Shown piece by piece: positions 57,461-64,000 of a stretch of 64,000 nucleotides of DNA. Below the pieces are notes generated by a model. It did not search any database, was not told the DNA's origin, and saw only the letters and a list, made by a program, of their open reading frames with translations. Every line of letters starts with the position of its first letter. Position 1 is the stretch's first letter. Position numbers and translations under genes: made by a program. This DNA is from Coniella vitis (lineage: Eukaryota > Ascomycota > Sordariomycetes > Diaporthales > Schizoparmaceae). The DNA lies in NCBI GenBank assembly GCA_011317545.1, contig WUJK01000013.1, positions 434,001-498,000 of the forward strand, in the 5' to 3' direction.

Positions 57461-60314
57461 TGGAATGGAAGAAGCTGGCGGTCGGCCAGTCGGGCGGCCG
57501 ACCTTGGATCAGGACCACAGTAAGAGCCGCCAGCTACAATGACAGGGGGAGCCAGCGGCGGAAAGGGGGTTTTACCAGAGCAAGAGGATTATTATGTATG
57601 TCGGCGCTTGTGAATGCCTTGTCGAGCAGATGACGCAGACTAAAGCACACCAGGAAAGACGGCGATATCCGGCTCCTTACAGTAGCTGCCAGTGTGGGGA
57701 GGCGGCGTGCAGATGCAGGAAGAATGCGCCCCAGACGATCAAACATAAACACTTGCGGCGCGAGCGGAGGATTGGAGGAGCAAATCGCAATGCGGTCCTA
57801 GCTGCAGGTGCGTTATGCGGTTGAGGATGAATGGAGCGAGCCAAGTCCGCGCGCGCCGTTGTAGTTGAGAGACAGACAGGCTATGCTAGGCGAGCATGAC
57901 CGAGCAGGCCAGCGGGCCAATGTAGCTTTTGGGGGTCCTGTCTGCCTTTGGTTTCGGGGGGGGTTGTAGCTGGAAATATGGCCGGCCAGCGCCGTGGTCT
58001 TTTGGCTGCTGCTGCTGAAGAGAACGTGCGACGGTTCAAGTGCCGGCGTGGCAGGTCCAGTTTGAGAGCAAGAGGCGGAAGAGGAGCACGTGCTTAGACA
58101 CGAGGCAACTATGACCCTACCGCAGTTTGCACCGTCGTCGTTGGTGTCGATGCAGAAGACGGCGTTGTGGCTGTCGTGAAAGCTGTCGCCGCCGTTCGCT
58201 GTTTGGGCACTTGGAGGTTAGCAGGTGCTGGGTGGGCGTGCGGGAGCTTTGCGCCGCCGGGCTCGTAGACTCTAAGGCGGGCTGCAAAGAAATTGGTTTG
58301 CTAAGGGCTGTACGTAAGCCGAAGCCATTGAGCAGCGCGCCATTGCCAAAAGCCCTCGGCCGGTCGGACTCCATCTTGGCACCATCGCCAGCTTGGGCAA
58401 AGTGTGGAGGTGGAGATTGGCCCAGCCTGCCTGGTCCGCGTAGAAGGTGGGGCGCACATCTGCCTGCTGTCCAGTTCTCACCAAGCAGCCACAGCCCTGC
58501 CCAAGGAATCCCCGCGCTCCCGCCAGCTCGTTCCCCGCAGCGCAGCCCATTTCCCCAGATTCTGACTCTCCAGCGGCCGAATCTCCGATGTCTTTTGTTC
58601 TCTGTCCGTCTGGCACCTCTCTCATCGCATTCTCTCTTTGGTTGCAGCAGGGCAAGGCATCGGCGGTCGTGCTAGGCAATGGCAATGGCAATGGCAATGG
58701 TGCCGGGGATCTGTTTACGCCAGCTGTTTGACACCCGGCACCCCTTTGCCGAGGTCACCAGGTGAGGATACGCCATTCGACCTCGTCCAAAGGTCCTACT
58801 ACTATGCACCTAGCTATGTTCTATGTACATAAGTACGTACCATAAATCTCAAGACGGCTAGTTTGCTTTTGCCCATGCTGAGTAAGCACTTGCCAAGACT
58901 TGCAGGGCTGGGCCAGTAGCCTTGTTTTGCCTTGGCCGGCTCGGGAGCTGGGCAGGGGCAGGGCTGCACAAGTATCCAGGTACATTATCTACGGAGCACG
59001 TTACTATTGTATACGTACCTTGTCACCTCTCCTCACCTCGACTTACTATGTATGGGATCCTTTCGCTTATCGGATCCCTCCATCCTCTCAGTGCGACTCC
59101 CTCCCTCAGCAGGCTGTACCATCTGTGTCATGGTTACAAAGTGGATCACCCTTCTCAAGGCGACATCTAGCCCTACAGATATAAAAGGCTCTGCAACAGA
59201 AACCGTCCCCTTGCGGCCGACCGCATATGCCTGCTGGGCCCAAATCTGAAGCTGTCCCAGCTTTCACCGAGCTTTCGACAAGATGGTTGTCTCTTAGAAG
59301 CCAGTGGAGATGATACTGTAAGTGCTGACAGAACCCGCAGCCGCCCGTCGGATTCTGCTAACATGATTCGCCGCGGGCCCGCAGAAACATAGTACTTTTG
59401 GGCATTTGGCCCCTCTTGACTATCGCGACTGGCATCGTCGCACTACACAACCTGCTAGGTGCTAGCTAGGCAGATGTCCTGAGGTCCGAGTTCCTTGCAA
59501 CACGACCCAAGGGGCGACATTTGACAGTTGCTGCAGCGACAAGGCCAGCAGTCACCACCTCTGACTGGCGTTGGTGGGATTTGGGCGCCCCCTCTTCGCC
59601 CCCAAAGGAGATCCAAGATGGGGTCCATGCTGTTGGTTGTCTGCTCGAGATCTGCCTGATGCCATCCACCAAATCAGAAGCATGTAAGACGAGCATGCTG
59701 TTCTGTATACCTGCTGTCTGGGGGCCAGTTCTAGTGGCTACATGTGCCAGTTGGCCCTTGAGGGTCACACTGTTGGTCATCACGGCGTCCAACAGTGGTA
59801 GGGGTAATCTAGGCGGACCGACCGCACGCTCTTTATCATGCCATATCACCTCGAGCTTACTTCATTTGTTGCTCTACGGTTACATTGCTTCCCTTCCACA
59901 CCACCTTTGACTCGCCGATTGTCCCCAGCCGCTCCTGCATCCTGATATCATTCAGGGCTATACGCACAAGAGGAGGCTGATTGCAGTGCCCAATCGCGTC
60001 AGGTCTGTGCTCTTTAAAGTAGAGGAATAATATGCCCCCCCCCCTCCCCTCGGACTGCAAAGGCAACCGGCATATACTGCAGGTAGTTCTGTGATGGTCA
60101 ATGGGATGGATATTGAAGTGGGCATAGATGTCAGCACCTTGTGCTTCTTCCAAATCGCTTGGTGGCGCTGTTCGATACCTGGACGCAGGACGGGAGCCCA
60201 AGCGGACACCATCCCACGACAAATAGTATTTGCCAGCCGGATCTTCCATCTACTCCTTCTACACCAACTGTTCGAAAGACGCTACTACTTTCCATTCATC
60301 ACAGCGGCTGAATT
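57461..60314. other. 2.9-kb divergent intergenic region
   Basis: Lies between the transcription factor and the gene at 60315, both transcribed outward. Several open frames occur (for example 58127-58675, 59466-59849, 59857-60249) but none shows family features or splice logic. A four-unit GGCAAT repeat lies at 58675-58698. It may contain long regulatory leaders. Confidence 0.5.
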
Positions 60315-61381
60315 ATGGCTAGTCAGCCAGCTCTGGCCTCGACTCCGAGGCACGTCGATGCCTCTAACCACCGCTCGCCTATCGCGAGCCCCCGGTCTCC
60401 CCTGATACAACAACCGCATTCCCCACGAAACCAAATTGCCATCGTCTCACCCGAGGTACTCGTGCTCTCCGATCAAGATGGCATGATCATTTCGTCGGAA
60501 AACGCACCCGAGAGGCCCATCTACAGCCTCAGCCGTCCCATCATTGGCGCTCGTGCTCTCAAGTACAACAGCCACGATAGCTCAAAGGGATACTGTGCAG
60601 TCTTCTCGCGACACTACTATGCAGATCCCAGCAGGCCCAACAGCCCCACGCCGACGATACCTCAACCTCTTTTCCGCCTTTCTAGACGTACGCCTGTTTC
60701 ATCACCTTTCTCTTCAGCAGCTTCTGTCGGCAGTGGCAATTCCTACTACCTTGGTCGGATGGCAAGCAACATGCCAGGAAATATTGAGTTCGAAGCCCCC
60801 TTTACCTCAGCCTCGACCTCAACCCCCCACTCTCCATTGTCGCCAACATCCACATCATCGTCATCAACACCACCAACATCACTTCCACTACCGGTAACGA
60901 CGACGACGACGACAGAAAACCACAGCCGTACATCTATCAACGTGCACTTGCATCCCGACAGAACAGATAGCGACACCAACCCCTTTAGCCCCGAGCCTGT
61001 TTTTTTCCTCCATATGCGCACCCGCTGGCTACGCGTCGATGAGTACAACTTTCTCGACACCGAGGGGAGGCAGGTTGCATGTGAAGAGGTAGACGCGGGG
61101 GGCAAGACGCGGCGGCTTGTTGTGACCAGGGCGATGCCGGTGGTGTTGAGGGAGTGTCTGATTGCTATCTGGTGTTTGAGGATGTGGATGAGTGGGGATA
61201 TGGAGAGGAGTGAGTAAGTGATTGTCTTATTGACGATTTATTTTCTTCTCTCTTATGTTGATATGCAATCTTATCTCGCTGTATTCATCTTGTGGTATAT
61301 CTATTTGGGTACTGTTCTGTAGTTTTTTGACTAATATGTCACGTTAGGAACGAGCAAAGAACCGCAAGAATGAAGGCGTAA
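60315..61381 (+). CDS. conserved-looking protein of unknown function
   Basis: Exon 1 is 60315-61213; a good donor (GA/GTAAGT) and an acceptor (CGTTAG) join a 34-nt second exon at 61348-61381, giving 310 residues ending RTARMKA. The sequence is Ser/Pro/Thr-rich at the N terminus and centre. Two more structured pieces stand out: IAIVSPEVLVLSDQDGMIIS with YCAVFSRHYYADPSRP, and near the end VFFLHMRTRWLRVDEYNFLD with RLVVTRAMPVVLRECLIAIW. No known domain or catalytic motif is recognised and there is no signal peptide. A last hydrophobic stretch (LRECLIAIWCLRMWM) is short for a membrane helix. Confidence 0.6.
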
Positions 61382-62452
61382 AAGAGTCTGTGGGTCCTGG
61401 GATAGAAACCGACCTTGTTGCTGAGGCTTGCAGAAAGGGGACCGCTGCTCATCAACTCGGGCTTGCAACTTTTCAGAACCTGCATACACGATTTCGTTGA
61501 CGGCCATGCACCGTGACTTGAGGCGGTTCTGGGCCATATACACGACATCAGCAGCAGCCGCAACCCTCATCGGTGAGAAAAAGCAGAGCGCAAGCCCCAA
61601 TACGCAAACGGACGTGGAGGGTTCTCTCTCTTTTGAAATTCTTGGTGTTCGTCCCAGTTTGCCATTGACGGGGCGGCGCGGTTGGAATGTAGAAGACACT
61701 GGTAGTCCTTTCTTGTCTAGCGTGAAAGCTGATAATTATTTATAGATACCAAGGGTGTCAGAGCACTTGAAAGAGGAGAGATTCATACTGGATTGTAATG
61801 GACTTTATTCATTTATCTGATTCAAGTGAACGTTGACTGATCTTTTATGTCTGTTTGTTAGCAGGTTGCCCGACCTGCGGTTCGTTGAACCGGCCATGAA
61901 CATGGATGACCGTCAGTTCTTCCAACAAGAAATACCACAAAAGCAAGTAAGAGGGTATAAGATCCCTCTTTCTGATGTTGTTTACTGATTGCTTTCTTCC
62001 ATTGTACTGAAATACTCTTGAAATTACCCAAGTCCAAAGTGGAAAGGACAAAAGAAGCGATGTTCGAGACATGTGACAACGTCCACAAGCGGGAATCAGT
62101 ATTCATACTCTTCCAGCGCGCTTTGAATTCTTATTGATATAATTTTACTCATATTTTCCAGGCCTGATGACCTTGATATTATTTCATTATAAATCGTTTG
62201 GATACATAAGCTGGACAGCACTGGGCGCAAAAATGCAAACGTCATCACGGCATATCTGGGCGCTAAACACCTGGAGTGACCCGCTGTAGTGCTCGGGTTT
62301 CAGTGGACTGCAGCCCCCCTGAGCAATTTGTCTCATCAGCTCCCAAACCTCCAAAAATTCATCACCAACCAATCAACCAACCAGCCCACCCTACAGGCGT
62401 TCGCCCTTTTCCTCTCACAACCCACCCCGCCACCCATGCCGCGACCCCCAGC
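61382..62452. other. intergenic
   Basis: AT-rich, with no supported gene. The right end is the promoter of the phosphoesterase gene. Confidence 0.45.
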
Positions 62453-64000
62453 ATGCGCCCCCAAGCGCGCAAATGGCTCCTCCTAGCCGACATCCACTTC
62501 AAGCATGCGGACCTGGACCGCATCAACCGCACCGCCAGCTGGATCACGCAGCTCGCCGCCTCGTTGTCGCCTCAGCTGTCGCGCATCGTCATCTGCGGCG
62601 ACTTGCTGACCACGCGCGCCAGCCAGCCCACCCATGTCTTGTCGGCCTGCTACCGCTTCCTCGACAGCCTCGTGTCTGCCACTCCTTCTTCTGGTGCTGT
62701 CGCCCACGTGCCGCACATCAACATCCTCCTGGGCAATCATGACCTCGCATACCGCCACGACACGGCCCATGCTACTTCTGCCCTCGACGCGCTGCGCCTC
62801 GCTGCCCCTGCGGGTGTGGAATTGCATTGGGATGTGGGCTCCCACGTCTGGGACGGCCGGAGGGTCCTGACCCTGCCGTTTCGCGAAGCACAGGGTGAGC
62901 TCGTCGAGGCTGTGGCGAGTCTATCGGACAAGGAAGCCGAGCAGACAGTGGCCTTTGCGCACCTGGCGCTGCATCGCGCCATCACCCAGCGGTACGTGGT
63001 CAAGCCGTCGTCGATGACGGCTCCTGGTGGCAAGAGGAAGACGGGCATGGGGTCCGTGTCCTACCATGGACTTGTTGGGCCGGGAGCGTTTGCGAGGCTT
63101 GCGAGGACGTTTACGGGGCATTTCCACTGTCACCAGACCATTTTGCAGCGTGAGCAGCGGCAAGGTCGTGGTGCAAAAGCACCATCACTGGCACAGTTGC
63201 AAGGAAGCGTGACGTATGTTGGCTCGCCGCTGCAACTCACCTGGGCCGACCTGTGGGACGAACAACGCGGCGTCATCCTCTTGGACCCGGAGACGCTTGA
63301 GCACGAGCTCGTCGTCAACCCCCATGCTGTAGGCTACACCACCGCCGAGGTGGACCAGGTGCTGCGTGGTTCGGTGGACGTGGAGTCTCTCCGGGACAAG
63401 CATGTCATGCTGCTGGGTGATCTCACACGATTCAAGTACGCTGCTGCCAGGGACGCGCTTGTCTCGCTCGGGGCGCGCAGTATCAGGAACTGGAGCCCCA
63501 TTACGCCTCGATTCCAGGGCACAGTGGCCTTGCGCGGTTTAGGGGCCTCGATGCCTGCCAGTGATGCTGCACTGCAGCGGCCCAGTCTGGAGGTGGAGGA
63601 GGAGGAGGAGGAGGAGGAGAAGAAGGAGGACGGCACGAGGGAAAAGGCGGGAGAGAATGTTGAGGAGCAGCGGGCACCCAGCACACCTGACCTGGCAGCA
63701 CTGACTACAGCTTCGTCGCATCAGCCCGAGCAGATTGATCTTCAAGAGCAGATTGTCAGATATGTGGATGCTCTTGAGCTGGATGAACAGCTGGCCAAAT
63801 CGAAAGACGTGCTGGTCCAGGTAGGCCGAAATTTGTTGGTGGCCACAGCCAGCCAGCAGCAACAACAACACGAGGACCAGCCCTTGAAAGGGACCGATGA
63901 AGCAGAGATACCCGACTACAGAAGCATTCTTCCTCCGCGCACCAAAACGGGAAGGCTGGCTAAGAGCGCGGCCACATCCTCAGCAGAGTCGATAGCTCAC
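62453..64000 (+). CDS. calcineurin-like metallophosphoesterase, Mre11/SbcD-like layout, 3' partial
   Basis: The frame opens at ATG 62453 and is still open at the window end (516 codons visible). The metal-site motifs appear in family order: D13 and H15 in LADIHF, D50 in CGDLL, GNHD at residues 94-97, a later AHLALH, and GHFH with His223 and His225. A capping segment follows (VGSPLQLTWADLWDEQRG), like the capping strand of SbcD/Mre11-type nucleases. An acidic low-complexity stretch (63591-63640) and a Gln tract come next. It probably hydrolyses a phosphodiester with two metal ions. A DNA-repair nuclease role is inferred from layout only, and this is not the canonical Mre11. Confidence 0.82.
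   Translation, partial: MRPQARKWLLLADIHFKHADLDRINRTASWITQLAASLSPQLSRIVICGDLLTTRASQPTHVLSACYRFLDSLVSATPSSGAVAHVPHINILLGNHDLAYRHDTAHATSALDALRLAAPAGVELHWDVGSHVWDGRRVLTLPFREAQGELVEAVASLSDKEAEQTVAFAHLALHRAITQRYVVKPSSMTAPGGKRKTGMGSVSYHGLVGPGAFARLARTFTGHFHCHQTILQREQRQGRGAKAPSLAQLQGSVTYVGSPLQLTWADLWDEQRGVILLDPETLEHELVVNPHAVGYTTAEVDQVLRGSVDVESLRDKHVMLLGDLTRFKYAAARDALVSLGARSIRNWSPITPRFQGTVALRGLGASMPASDAALQRPSLEVEEEEEEEEKKEDGTREKAGENVEEQRAPSTPDLAALTTASSHQPEQIDLQEQIVRYVDALELDEQLAKSKDVLVQVGRNLLVATASQQQQQHEDQPLKGTDEAEIPDYRSILPPRTKTGRLAKSAATSSAESIAH

Noticed and set aside
58127..58675. A 182-codon Arg/Cys/Ser-rich frame
   Set aside because: Low-complexity composition from a CG-rich stretch; no conserved block.
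59857..60249. A 130-codon minus-strand frame upstream of the gene at 60315
   Set aside because: It reads somewhat like protein (a TCSICRLPL segment) but has no partner motif, splice logic or family; left as unsupported.
1..64000. tRNA genes, rRNA, CRISPR arrays and transposons
   Set aside because: No tRNA A/B box pair, no array of spaced repeats, and no terminal repeats or transposase/reverse-transcriptase motifs were seen by eye; small degenerate elements could be missed.

Overview
The window is nuclear DNA from a filamentous ascomycete, most likely a Sordariomycete and plausibly Hypocreales. The reasons are the short introns (about 50-180 bp) with GTRNGT donors, CTAAC/CTRAY branch sites and YAG acceptors, the GC-rich coding bias, and gene content typical of Pezizomycotina: SAT4/rhodopsin-type membrane protein, hydrophobic-surface-binding-like protein, Zn2Cys6 regulator, MYND + pRiA4b-like proteins, M13 peptidase with a short cytosolic tail. 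All exon models were built by reading splice signals by eye and checking reading phase and family alignment; nothing was computed or searched.

Layout. 1-25.3 kb is mostly housekeeping: SWI/SNF subunit Swi1 (5'-truncated by the window), mitoribosomal mL49/Img2 (-), eIF3e/Int6 (+), a 74-residue membrane protein (+), a doubtful gene ending in a CaaX box (-), APC1 (-), VPS41 (+, divergent from APC1) and an M13 neprilysin-like peptidase (+). About 26-47 kb looks accessory and loosely packed: two tandem MYND/pRiA4b genes (the second apparently broken by frameshifts), a flavin monooxygenase, a seven-helix SAT4-type protein, an aldehyde dehydrogenase, small secreted proteins, a peroxiredoxin-like protein and an allantoate-permease-type MFS transporter. 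48-64 kb returns to conserved genes: succinyl-CoA:3-oxoacid CoA-transferase, an AhpD-like protein with a peroxisomal SKL tail, a mitochondrial dicarboxylate carrier, a Zn2Cys6 transcription factor, an unrecognised conserved-looking protein, and a calcineurin-like phosphoesterase that runs off the right edge.

How they relate. There is no convincing biosynthetic cluster. The SCOT, SKL-tailed AhpD-like protein and dicarboxylate carrier lie side by side and could all touch acyl-CoA/organic-acid metabolism, but that is only a positional inference. The flavin monooxygenase, SAT4-like protein and aldehyde dehydrogenase form a loose oxidative/sensing neighbourhood separated by gaps of 1-2.8 kb. I saw no tRNA, rRNA, CRISPR array or intact transposon. 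The most unusual items are the decayed MYND/pRiA4b duplicate, a 27-nt micro-exon in VPS41, four very small 5' exons in the dicarboxylate carrier, a repeated A8-containing motif in the mL49/eIF3e shared promoter, and a putative prenylated low-complexity protein.
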